From the NCBI RefSeq assembly GCF_017352155.2, contig NZ_CP071462.1, positions 2,170,001 through 2,234,000 of the forward strand: 64,000 nt of DNA, in the 5' to 3' direction. Source of the stretch: Haloterrigena alkaliphila (GTDB taxonomy: Archaea > Halobacteriota > Halobacteria > Halobacteriales > Natrialbaceae). Position numbers and translations under genes: made by a program. The notes beneath the pieces were generated by a model that was given only the letters and a program-made list of their open reading frames with translations, had not been told where the DNA came from and ran no database searches. Every line of letters starts with the position of its first letter. Positions within the stretch are counted from its first letter, which is position 1. This document shows positions 1 through 6,757 of the stretch, piece after piece.

Positions 1-1
1 C

Positions 2-475
2 CACGACGCGCTGGAGCTCACCGCGGGGCCGTCGATCAGCGGCGACGGCTCGAGCGTCGAGTTCCGGTTCGCCGACCACGAGGACGAAATCGGCGCCACG
101 CTCGAGGACGTCACGCTGGCGACGCTCGAACTCGAGGCCGTCGGCACGGGCACGACGGACGTCACGATCGACGTCCACGCGCTCGACGACGACGACGGGA
201 CGGCGATCGAGACCCAGTCCCGTCCGGGCGTCGTCGTCGTCGGCCCGCAGCCCGTTGGCGAGGGCTCGGGACCGGGCCGTGCCCCCACCGACCCTGACGG
301 CGACGGTCGCTTCGAGGACATCAACGGTAACGGCCGACTCGACGACGACGACGTCACCCTGCTGTTCGACACCCTCGAGTCGGATTCCGTCCGGCTCAAC
401 GAGGACGCCTTCGACTTCAACGAGAACGGGCGCATCGACTACGACGACGTCGTCTCCCTCTACGACGAACTGTAA
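2..475 (+). CDS. C-terminal part of a secreted protein with cohesin-like and dockerin-type EF-hand repeats (partial)
   Basis: The gene enters from the left edge; only its last 157 codons are present. The N-terminal visible half is beta-rich and resembles a cohesin-like fold (alternating Val/Thr strands, ATLEDVTLATLELEA). The end has two calcium-binding loops of the dockerin type 1 kind, DPDGDGRFEDINGNGRLDDD and DFNENGRIDYDD, separated by about 20 residues, finishing in SLYDEL. Haloarchaeal extracellular or surface proteins often carry this cohesin/dockerin pair. The role of the missing N-terminus cannot be told. Loops are seen; the cohesin call is an inference from pattern. Confidence 0.75.
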   Translation, partial: HDALELTAGPSISGDGSSVEFRFADHEDEIGATLEDVTLATLELEAVGTGTTDVTIDVHALDDDDGTAIETQSRPGVVVVGPQPVGEGSGPGRAPTDPDGDGRFEDINGNGRLDDDDVTLLFDTLESDSVRLNEDAFDFNENGRIDYDDVVSLYDEL

Positions 476-751
476 CCGATACGTCGTCACGACGCCGACG
501 AGTCCCCGTTGACCGCCGACGGCACCGCACCCGCCGCGGCCAGCCCGCACTCGCCGCGGCCGGCCCCCACGTTGCCGGCCGACGTTCAGCTGCTCGGCAC
601 CGCCTCGAGCGGAACCGAACCGGGCCTCGCCGTGCTCGTGGCCGCCGTCCTCGTCCGACTCCGCTGACTCGCCATTTTTTCGTCCGACAGTCGCCAGCCC
701 GTGGCAATCGTCGTCAACACTTTTGGCACTCTACTGTCTTGTGACGGTCGT

Positions 752-2041
752 ATGAGCGAGGATTCCGACGATCGACAGTTCGCCACGGACAGCGTCCACG
801 CCGGTCAGGAACCGGACCCGACCACGGGGGCCCGCGCGCCGCCGCTGTACCAGACGACGTCCTACGAGTTCGAGGACACCGACCACGCGGCCGCCCTGTT
901 CGGCCTCGAGGAGACCGGGAACATCTACTCGCGGATCATGAACCCGACGAACGCGATGTTAGAGGAGCGCATCGCGACCCTCGAGGGCGGTGCGGCCGCG
1001 CTCGCGACGTCGTCGGGGATGGCCGCCTTCGACCTCGCGACGTTCATCCTCGCCGACGTGGGCGACAACATCGTGAGCGCGTCGTCGCTGTACGGCGGCA
1101 CCTACACCTACCTCACCCACACCGTCGAGAAGCGCGGTATCGAGACGAAGTTCGTCGACACGCTCGACTACGAAGCCTACGAAGAAGCGATCGACGACGA
1201 CACCGCGTTCGTCCACCTCGAGACGATCGGCAACCCCGCGCTCGTCACGCCCGATATCGAGCGGATCGCCGACATCGCCCACGACCACGACGTGCCGCTG
1301 TTCGTCGACAACACCTTCGCGACCCCCTACCTCTGCCGGCCGCTCGAGCACGGCGCGGACCTCGTCTGGAACTCGACGACGAAGTGGATCCACGGCGCCG
1401 GGTCGACCATCGGCGGCATCCTCGTCGACGGCGGCTCCTTCCCGTGGCCGGAGGGCGACTACCCCGAAATCACGGAACCGAACCCCGCCTACCACGGCGT
1501 GAACTTCTACGAGACCTTCGGCGAAGCCGCCTTCTCGGTCGTCGCCCGCACCCGCGGGCTGCGCGATCTGGGCAACCAGCAGGCCCCCTTCGACGCGTGG
1601 GTCACGCTGCAGAAACTCGAGTCCCTCCCGCTGCGGATGGAGAAACACTGCGAGAACGCGATGGCCGTCGCGGAGTACCTCGAGGACCACGAGAAGGTCT
1701 CGTGGGTCAACTACCCCGGCCTCGAGAGCCACGAAACGCACGAGAACGCCACGGAGTACCTCGAGGGCGGCTACGGCGGCATGATCACCTTCGGGCTCGA
1801 GGGCGGCTACGACGCCGCCGAAACGGTCTGTAACGAGGTCGACCTCGCGAGCCTGCTGGCCAACGTCGGCGACGCGAAGACGCTGATCATCCACCCCGCG
1901 AGCACGACCCACCAGCAGCTCACCGAGGAGGAGAAACTGGCGAGCGGCACGACCGACGACATGGTGCGCCTCTCGGTCGGCATCGAGGACGTCGACGACG
2001 TGATCGCCGATCTGGACCGGGCCATCGACGCGGCCCAGTAG
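752..2041 (+). CDS. metY: O-acetylhomoserine aminocarboxypropyltransferase (sulfhydrylase), PLP-dependent
   Basis: Cys/Met-metabolism PLP enzyme of 429 residues, the usual family length. It would join O-acetylhomoserine and sulfide to make homocysteine. The N-terminus (SVHAGQEPDPTTGARAPPLY) and the NIYSRIMNPT motif are diagnostic, and the PLP-binding lysine is K211 in NSTTKWIHG. The near-C-terminal HPASTTHQQL segment is also family-typical. The ATG at 752 is chosen over the in-frame upstream codon at 701, because the family begins just before the SVHAGQ block. The gene stands alone; the next gene starts 118 nt downstream. Related cystathionine enzymes are less likely given the long insert after the PLP lysine. 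Confidence 0.9.
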   Translation: MSEDSDDRQFATDSVHAGQEPDPTTGARAPPLYQTTSYEFEDTDHAAALFGLEETGNIYSRIMNPTNAMLEERIATLEGGAAALATSSGMAAFDLATFILADVGDNIVSASSLYGGTYTYLTHTVEKRGIETKFVDTLDYEAYEEAIDDDTAFVHLETIGNPALVTPDIERIADIAHDHDVPLFVDNTFATPYLCRPLEHGADLVWNSTTKWIHGAGSTIGGILVDGGSFPWPEGDYPEITEPNPAYHGVNFYETFGEAAFSVVARTRGLRDLGNQQAPFDAWVTLQKLESLPLRMEKHCENAMAVAEYLEDHEKVSWVNYPGLESHETHENATEYLEGGYGGMITFGLEGGYDAAETVCNEVDLASLLANVGDAKTLIIHPASTTHQQLTEEEKLASGTTDDMVRLSVGIEDVDDVIADLDRAIDAAQ

Positions 2042-2159
2042 AGTGCGATCGATCGGCCATCGCGTCACGGGCGCTGAGACCTGACTGTCACGGATCGACG
2101 GTTCTCAGCGAGGGGATCCAGCCCCCGTCGTTAAGGGCTCGGCGTTCGATTCGTTCGGT

Positions 2160-2549
2160 ATGCCCACTGGGATACTCACCGATAAGGCGGCCGAACAGAT
2201 CGTCACCACCTGCCGGACCGCCATCGGCGACAGCCTCCGCTCGGTCACCTACTTCACGCGCGACGATTTCGAACAGGTGTACCTCCGCGAGGACCTCGAG
2301 CGCGACGCCGATCTCTCGACGTTCATCGGGCACGAGTGGCGCGGCTTCAAGACCGCCCAGACCGCCTACGAGAAGTCGGAACTCGGCGACTACAACTACA
2401 CGATTCGGGTCTTCGACAACGGGTTCCTGATCCGCGTCACCAGCGACAGCGAGGGGATCTTCGTGACGACGGACGGGCTCACGGTCAAGGACTTCGAAGA
2501 AGTCGCGACGGCGATCAATACGTTCCTCAGCGGTCGCGAGATCGAGTAG
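2160..2549 (+). CDS. Conserved haloarchaeal protein (DUF7522-like)
   Basis: Protein of 129 residues, acidic, without signal peptide or membrane segment. It starts MPTGILTDKAAEQIV and has a central IGHEWRGFKTAQTAYEKSEL stretch followed by a beta-rich part ending in a helix (EEVATAINTFLSG). This matches what I recall of a short haloarchaea-specific family annotated as a domain of unknown function. No catalytic motif is visible. The ATG is preceded by a possible promoter region in the 118-nt gap after metY. Function unknown. Confidence 0.75.
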   Translation: MPTGILTDKAAEQIVTTCRTAIGDSLRSVTYFTRDDFEQVYLREDLERDADLSTFIGHEWRGFKTAQTAYEKSELGDYNYTIRVFDNGFLIRVTSDSEGIFVTTDGLTVKDFEEVATAINTFLSGREIE

Positions 2550-2724
2550 TCGACTGCTGACCGGTCGATCGGTCGGTCGCGTCCTCCTGTTGGTCGCGGT
2601 CGGTCTCCTCCTCGGCAGTCGGGCTCGAGCGGGTGCCGATCGGCAGGCCACTCCCGAGTTCACCGTCCATTCCGAGGAGGCGGGCGAACCGGCGACGTTC
2701 GGCGGCGTGTCTGTCCATGCTCAT
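2527..2724 (-). CDS. Possible small basic/acidic hypothetical protein (65 aa)
   Basis: An ATG-initiated frame (MSMDRHAAERRRFARLLGMD) in an otherwise empty 370-nt gap. It overlaps the 3' end of the preceding opposite-strand gene by 23 nt. The first 30 residues look helical and protein-like; the rest is low-complexity and polar. Such Arg/Glu-rich frames arise often by chance in this GC-rich genome, so this is a weak call. If it is not a gene, the gap 2550-2917 holds only the promoter of the next gene. Confidence 0.3.
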   Translation of the reverse strand: MSMDRHAAERRRFARLLGMDGELGSGLPIGTRSSPTAEEETDRDQQEDATDRSTGQQSTTRSRDR

Positions 2725-2917
2725 GTCGACGAAAGACGGCAATATCCGACGTAGTAATGCACGCCATTTGCTGGGGAAACGACCGACTACGCTCGTGAAA
2801 CGATTCCGGCGCTTGCTGGCGGTTTCGACCCTGTAACAGTTCCGTTCTCTGGGAACTATCGTGAGGGATTCGTCGACAGCGTAACACCCTTTTCGCCCAC
2901 CCCCGTTCACTGTCGTA

Positions 2918-3454
2918 ATGACCGACCTTCCGCCCCCCGTCGCACGCGCACTCGAGTCCCACGACGCGTTCGCGCCCCGCGAGGACGACGCCGGCTACGA
3001 CCTGACTACGACCGGCTTCGAGACGACCGTCACGGCCGACGACGCCGAGGGAAAACGGGACGGCGAGTTCCGCGTCACAGTCACGCTCCCCACGCTGGAC
3101 GCCGCCGTCGCCGGCGAGACCGTCGCTCCCGTCGTCGAGGACGGCTGGTTCGAGACCCTCGAGCGGCGCCTCGAGGACGCGTTCACCGTCGCCCACACGA
3201 GCACGCACGAGGACCCCACCGTCGACCGCGGGGCCGAGACGGTCACCGTCTCGCTCGAGTACGTCGCCTGGGACGCCGCCGAGGGCGTCGCGGACTCGAA
3301 AGCGCTCGTCGAGTACGTCGAAGGGACCTTCGCCCAGGGGATCATCCCCGGCTACGAGTACCGCGGCGCGGCGGCGACGCTGCTCGAGAACGCGCAGGGC
3401 CGCGGCCAGCAGGCTGCAGAGGACGATGGGAACAGCGGCGGAATGCCGATGTAG
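2918..3454 (+). CDS. Conserved haloarchaeal protein (DUF5813-like)
   Basis: Protein of 178 residues that starts with a short helix containing ALESHDAF. Beta strands with Thr/Val pairs follow (FETTVTADD, FRVTVTLPTLDAA), then a helical domain (WFETLERRLEDAF) and a C-terminal helix that ends in a Gly/Met tail. It is cytosolic by composition. It matches my recollection of a haloarchaeal domain of unknown function, and no enzymatic motif is apparent. The stop codon lies at the edge of the first of two inverted repeats (3454-3524), so transcription may end in that structure. Confidence 0.75.
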   Translation: MTDLPPPVARALESHDAFAPREDDAGYDLTTTGFETTVTADDAEGKRDGEFRVTVTLPTLDAAVAGETVAPVVEDGWFETLERRLEDAFTVAHTSTHEDPTVDRGAETVTVSLEYVAWDAAEGVADSKALVEYVEGTFAQGIIPGYEYRGAAATLLENAQGRGQQAAEDDGNSGGMPM

Positions 3455-3524
3455 ACCGAACTTTTGCTCTGCGTGCCGTCGCTTCGCGACCGCACTCGGC
3501 AAAACTTCGATGAAAAGCACTCCT
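3454..3524 (+). repeat. Inverted repeat element, copy A (about 70 bp)
   Basis: The block runs from GAACTTTTGC through CTCGGCAAAACTT to GATGAAAAGCACTCCTC. A second copy lies at 3851-3919 in opposite orientation. AACTTTTGC and GCAAAACTT can pair with one mismatch around an inner hairpin, GTCGC-TTC-GCGAC (3479-3491). The element begins at the stop codon of the upstream gene. Confidence 0.8.
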
Positions 3525-3850
3525 CGCTCCCTCGGCTCGCGGCGTCGCCGCTCGCCATTCCGCGGCGCTTCGCGCCGCGCTCCGGTCGCTCGTCGGCCCG
3601 AGCGCGTAACGCTCGGTGAACGGCGCCGCTCGGGTTCTCCGAACCGCTCGCTCGCCGACGCTGCATTGGTGGAATGATATGCGGCATCAGATTGCCTACT
3701 CGAACGAAGGTTCGAAACTGCGGAATGGCCGGGAGAGCGACTCGAGCAGACGCGAGAGTCGCGCGACCCGGGGAAGGGCAGGCCGTCACCCCTTACTAAC
3801 CGCGAGCGAACGGAGTGAGCGAGCGGGCCGACGACTGACCCGAAGGGGAA
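3525..3850. other. Intergenic stretch between the two inverted repeats
   Basis: About 325 bp with no convincing gene. It contains GC-rich, Ser/Arg-coding sequence on all frames. At 3801-3830 there is a GAGCGAACGGAGTGAGCGAG stretch of a kind that is common between haloarchaeal genes. Before it is a segment around 3675-3790 (GATATGCGGCATCAG, CGACCCGGGGAAGGGC) that looks like an old repeat. It could be the interior of a non-autonomous mobile element bounded by the flanking repeats; this is inference. Confidence 0.4.
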
Positions 3851-3919
3851 GGAGGAGTGCTTTTCATCCAAGTTTTGCCGAGGGCCAGCTTTGCTGGCCC
3901 GCAGCGCAAAAGTTGGGTC
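3851..3919 (-). repeat. Inverted repeat element, copy B (about 70 bp)
   Basis: Reverse-complement partner of 3454-3524. It shares GAGTGCTTTTCATC, AGTTTTGCCGAG and GCAAAAGTT, while the inner stem differs in sequence: GGCCAGC-TTT-GCTGGCC (3883-3899), a perfect 7-bp stem. Both copies therefore keep the ability to fold although the stem sequence changed. It ends 2 nt before the stop codon of the gene on the minus strand. Confidence 0.8.
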
Positions 3920-3920
3920 C

Positions 3921-4151
3921 TTAGTCCATCGCGATGTACGTCTGCGTGTTTTCGACGCCGTTGATGCCCTGAATCTGGGTGGCGGCGATCTCCTTGACCT
4001 GGGCGGGCGTCTCGACCTGCGCTTTCGCGATGATGTCGACGTCGCCGGCGACGATGTGGGCCGACTGGACGCCCTCGATCGTCTCGATGCTGTCTCTGAG
4101 TCGATCCGCCTCACCCGTGTTCGCCTTGATCATGATGAATGCGGTAACCAT
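3921..4151 (-). CDS. Stand-alone Lrp/AsnC ligand-binding (RAM) domain protein
   Basis: Small protein of 76 residues consisting only of the alpha-beta sandwich effector-binding domain of Lrp/AsnC regulators, with no DNA-binding helix-turn-helix. Typical elements are the N-terminal strand MVTAFIMIKA, the HIVAGDVDIIAKA core and the C-terminal TQTYIAMD. Its ATG overlaps the TGA of the TrkA-type gene by one base (ATGA), so the two are translationally coupled. In haloarchaea such proteins accompany TrkA-like subunits and may bind amino acids or modulate the partner; the role here is inferred. A paralogue sits at 5073-5303. Confidence 0.85.
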   Translation of the reverse strand: MVTAFIMIKANTGEADRLRDSIETIEGVQSAHIVAGDVDIIAKAQVETPAQVKEIAATQIQGINGVENTQTYIAMD

Positions 4152-4897
4152 CAGTTGACACCTCCGGTGTCCGACTCCGACGACAGGTCCGTCGTCGCCG
4201 AACTCGAGCCCGAGCCGGCGTTCGCGGCGGCTCGAGTCGGCGTCTCGCCGACCAGGAGTTGTCGGACCTCGCTCAGTACGTCGAAGTCCGCGAGGACGAC
4301 GAGTCGGTCGCCGTCCTCGAGCGAGAGGTCCTCGTTCGGGATTCGCAGGTCCTGGTCGCGCTTGCCGAAGGCGAGGACGGTCGCGTCGGCGGGCAGTTGC
4401 AGTTCGCTGATCGTGTAGCCGTTGACGGGTGCGTCGGCGGTGATCGTGAGTTCGACGACCTGCAGGTGGGGCGCGATGTCCGCGATGGCGCGGATGGTCC
4501 CGCCCAGCAGGGCGTTCTTCGCGCCGATGGCGCCGAGGCGTTCGGGGTAGATCACCTCGTCGACCTCGTCGGCGTACTTGCGGTAGATCCCCTCGCGGTA
4601 GGCCTCGTCGATGCGCATGACCGTCCGACAGCCGTAGTGGTTGCCGATCATGCAGGCGGTGAAGTTGACGTTCAGATCGCCGGTCAGCGCGCTCAGCGCG
4701 TCGGCGTCGCGGATGCCGGCCTCCTCGAGGATCTCCTCGCGGGAGCCGTCGCCCTCGACGACGGTAAACTCCTGATCGCGGGCGCGGCGAATCTTCGCCT
4801 CATCGCGCTCGATCACCGTTACCTCGTGGCCCTCGTCGCGCAGGACGCGCGCCGTGCGCAGGCCGACCCGTCCAGCCCCGATAATGACGAACCGCAT
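4151..4897 (-). CDS. trkA: TrkA-type potassium uptake regulatory subunit (RCK_N + RCK_C)
   Basis: Protein of 248 residues. The Rossmann NAD-binding half starts at residue 1 with the GAGRVGLRTA dinucleotide motif, continues with VTVIERDE, and ends at about residue 135. It is followed by a TrkA-C domain at about 140-220 (VVELTITADAPVNG, DGDRLVVLADFD). A Ser/Gly/Thr-rich tail follows. Such proteins gate Trk/Ktr K+ channels in response to nucleotides; K+ uptake is central to the salt-in strategy of haloarchaea. No membrane channel subunit is adjacent, only the two RAM-domain proteins. Start ATG at 4897 fits the motif at the very N-terminus. Confidence 0.88.
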   Translation of the reverse strand: MRFVIIGAGRVGLRTARVLRDEGHEVTVIERDEAKIRRARDQEFTVVEGDGSREEILEEAGIRDADALSALTGDLNVNFTACMIGNHYGCRTVMRIDEAYREGIYRKYADEVDEVIYPERLGAIGAKNALLGGTIRAIADIAPHLQVVELTITADAPVNGYTISELQLPADATVLAFGKRDQDLRIPNEDLSLEDGDRLVVLADFDVLSEVRQLLVGETPTRAAANAGSGSSSATTDLSSESDTGGVN

Positions 4898-5072
4898 GGA
4901 CAGGGGTACGCCGGCCCCAGTGAATAAGGTTGCGCCGGTGTACCATGGTACCGGTTCGAAATCGAGAACGTATCGCGCGGGCCGACTCGAGGCGAATCGG
5001 ACGATCCGGAGGAGATTCAGGGCCGCCGTGTGTTCGCCGTTCGATTCCGCCGATTTCCGGGGTGACCGACGC

Positions 5073-5303
5073 TCAACCCATCGCGATGTAGGTCTTCGTG
5101 TCGCTGACGCCGCCGAGGCCCTGGACGCTCGAGGAGACGGTCTCGAGGACGTCGTAGACCTCCGGGCCGTCGATCTCCGCGATGATGTCGTAGTTGCCGG
5201 CGACGATGTGGGCGTCCGCCACCGACTCGAGGCCCCTGATCTCCGCGAGGAGCCCTTCGGACTTTCCGGCGGCCGTCTTCACCATGATGAACGCGTGGAC
5301 CAT
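5073..5303 (-). CDS. Stand-alone Lrp/AsnC ligand-binding (RAM) domain protein, paralogue
   Basis: Protein of 76 residues, identical in length to the product of 3921-4151 and similar throughout: MVHAFIMVKTAAGKSE, AHIVAGNYDIIAEI and the ending TKTYIAMG align with it. There is no helix-turn-helix. It lies 175 nt upstream of trkA on the same strand and may be a separate transcript. The two copies flank trkA, which points to a duplicated accessory subunit; ligand unknown. Confidence 0.85.
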   Translation of the reverse strand: MVHAFIMVKTAAGKSEGLLAEIRGLESVADAHIVAGNYDIIAEIDGPEVYDVLETVSSSVQGLGGVSDTKTYIAMG

Positions 5304-5393
5304 CGGTAGTGTGGTACTCTATGGCACGACTAAAGCCTTTGCCCAGCGTCGGGCGCCGGGAGTTCTCGCTGTACCCGCTGGAGCGACCGGTCG

Positions 5394-6020
5394 CTACGTC
5401 GAGACGAATCGGTCCCGGACGGTATCCGCGACGCCGGCGAGGTGGGCCTGTCCGAACACCGCAACCAAGAGCGCACCAAGCGAGTTGTACAGGAGGTCCT
5501 TGACGGTGTCGTCGAGGTCGATCTGGGCCAGCGGCATCGTGATCCCCGTCGCGTCGGCCGCGATGTCGAGGGCGAACTCGAACAGTTCCCAGACGACGGC
5601 GAAGGCGAGGACGACGACGAAGATGTAGACGAAGGCGATGCGCCGGGGAATGTGGATCTCGTCGCTGTAGAGATCGATCGCTCGAGCGGCGGTGTAGCCG
5701 GCACCGGCGACCAGCGAGGCCGACAGCGCGTGCGTGAGGTGGTCCCACCACCAGATCTGGCCGTACAGCCCGGCCGAGCCGAGCGTGTGGAGGAAGACCG
5801 ACGACGTGATCCAGAGGGCGAGCCACGGATCCAGCGGCAGTTCGTAGTTGCGCTTGAGCAGGGCCGGGAGGAACGTGATCAGGAGACTGGCGGTACCGTT
5901 GACGATCGCCTTCGTCTGCCCGGCGAGGAGTCCGTAGCCGACGATCCCGAGCAATAGAAACTGCATGCCCCGCGTCAGGAGCCGCTGGATCCGTACGGAC
6001 GGCCGCGGGAGCAGCGTCAT
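5394..6020 (-). CDS. Conserved integral membrane protein (about 5-6 TM)
   Basis: Protein of 208 residues with several hydrophobic segments (FLLLGIVGYGLLAG, ASLLITFLPALL, IAFVYIFVVVLAFAVVWELF, NSLGALLVAVFGQ). A WWWDHLTHALSA motif and WELFEFALDI recall membrane families with conserved His and Glu within the bilayer (YjdF-like). The ATG at 6020 overlaps the stop of the upstream gene by four bases (ATGA), so the two membrane proteins form an operon. Function is not known. Confidence 0.75.
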   Translation of the reverse strand: MTLLPRPSVRIQRLLTRGMQFLLLGIVGYGLLAGQTKAIVNGTASLLITFLPALLKRNYELPLDPWLALWITSSVFLHTLGSAGLYGQIWWWDHLTHALSASLVAGAGYTAARAIDLYSDEIHIPRRIAFVYIFVVVLAFAVVWELFEFALDIAADATGITMPLAQIDLDDTVKDLLYNSLGALLVAVFGQAHLAGVADTVRDRFVST

Positions 6021-6658
6021 CGGCGGCCCACCCGTCCGATCGCGCGCCGGAGTTGCCGATCGCGGCGTCTGAAGTAGACGTCGAAGAGGACGCCGGCGGC
6101 GACGCCCGCCGCCGTCACCCAGAGGAACTCCACCATCAGCACCTCGTTCGTCGAGAGGTACGACGTCCCGAGCGAGCGATCGAACGTCCAGCGGACGATC
6201 GTCCAGACGGCGACCGACGCCAGCGTCAGCATGACGACCAGCGCGATGGCGAACCAGTGGGTGACGCGCATCCACGTGAACATGTGGAGTTCGACGGTGA
6301 CGATCAGCGCGATCGCCGCGATCGAGAGGTAGGTGGCGAACGTCCCGACGGTCCCGCCGAGGAGTCCTCGGGTCAGGATCGGCAACAACGCGAGCACGAG
6401 CAGTTCCCACGGGAGCATCATCCGCCACTCCCAGGCGGAGACCGGCGGGACGAGGACGATCGCGCCGACGGCTGCGACGAAGACCATCCACTGCCGGTCG
6501 GCGTCGAGCACGCTCTCGACGAACACCACGACGAGGACGGCGACCAGCGCCCACGAGAGGACGGCGTTCGTGCGTCCGTCCCGGAAGAGGTTCGCGAAGA
6601 CGTCCTCGAGTTCGATCGGCCCCACCTCGACGCCCGTTCCGTCCCGACTATCGCTCAT
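6017..6658 (-). CDS. Conserved integral membrane protein, operon partner of the preceding gene
   Basis: Protein of 213 residues starting MSDSRDGTGVEVGP. It has about six membrane spans (VLSWALVAVLVVVFVESVL, WMVFVAAVGAIVLVPPVSA, LLVLALLPILTRGLL and others) and a short Arg-rich cytoplasmic end (YFRRRDRQLRRAIGRVGRR). ATG at 6658 is preferred to the in-frame upstream codon at 6700, since the segment between is Arg/Trp-rich and unlike a protein start. It reads into the next gene with a 4-base overlap. Function unknown. Confidence 0.72.
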   Translation of the reverse strand: MSDSRDGTGVEVGPIELEDVFANLFRDGRTNAVLSWALVAVLVVVFVESVLDADRQWMVFVAAVGAIVLVPPVSAWEWRMMLPWELLVLALLPILTRGLLGGTVGTFATYLSIAAIALIVTVELHMFTWMRVTHWFAIALVVMLTLASVAVWTIVRWTFDRSLGTSYLSTNEVLMVEFLWVTAAGVAAGVLFDVYFRRRDRQLRRAIGRVGRR

Positions 6659-6757
6659 ATCTCGGTTCCAGCGACCAAGGCCGCATAAACCCACTGGCAA
6701 TCCGCCTCGGAACCGTGAACTTCAAGCGGTGCCAGTCGAGACCCCGGTACGTCAACC

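Noticed and set aside
2660-4114. Long minus-strand open frame of 484 codons
   Set aside because: It is a shadow of the opposite-strand gene at 2918-3454 and runs through the inverted repeats; it has an Arg/Ser-rich composition with no family signal.
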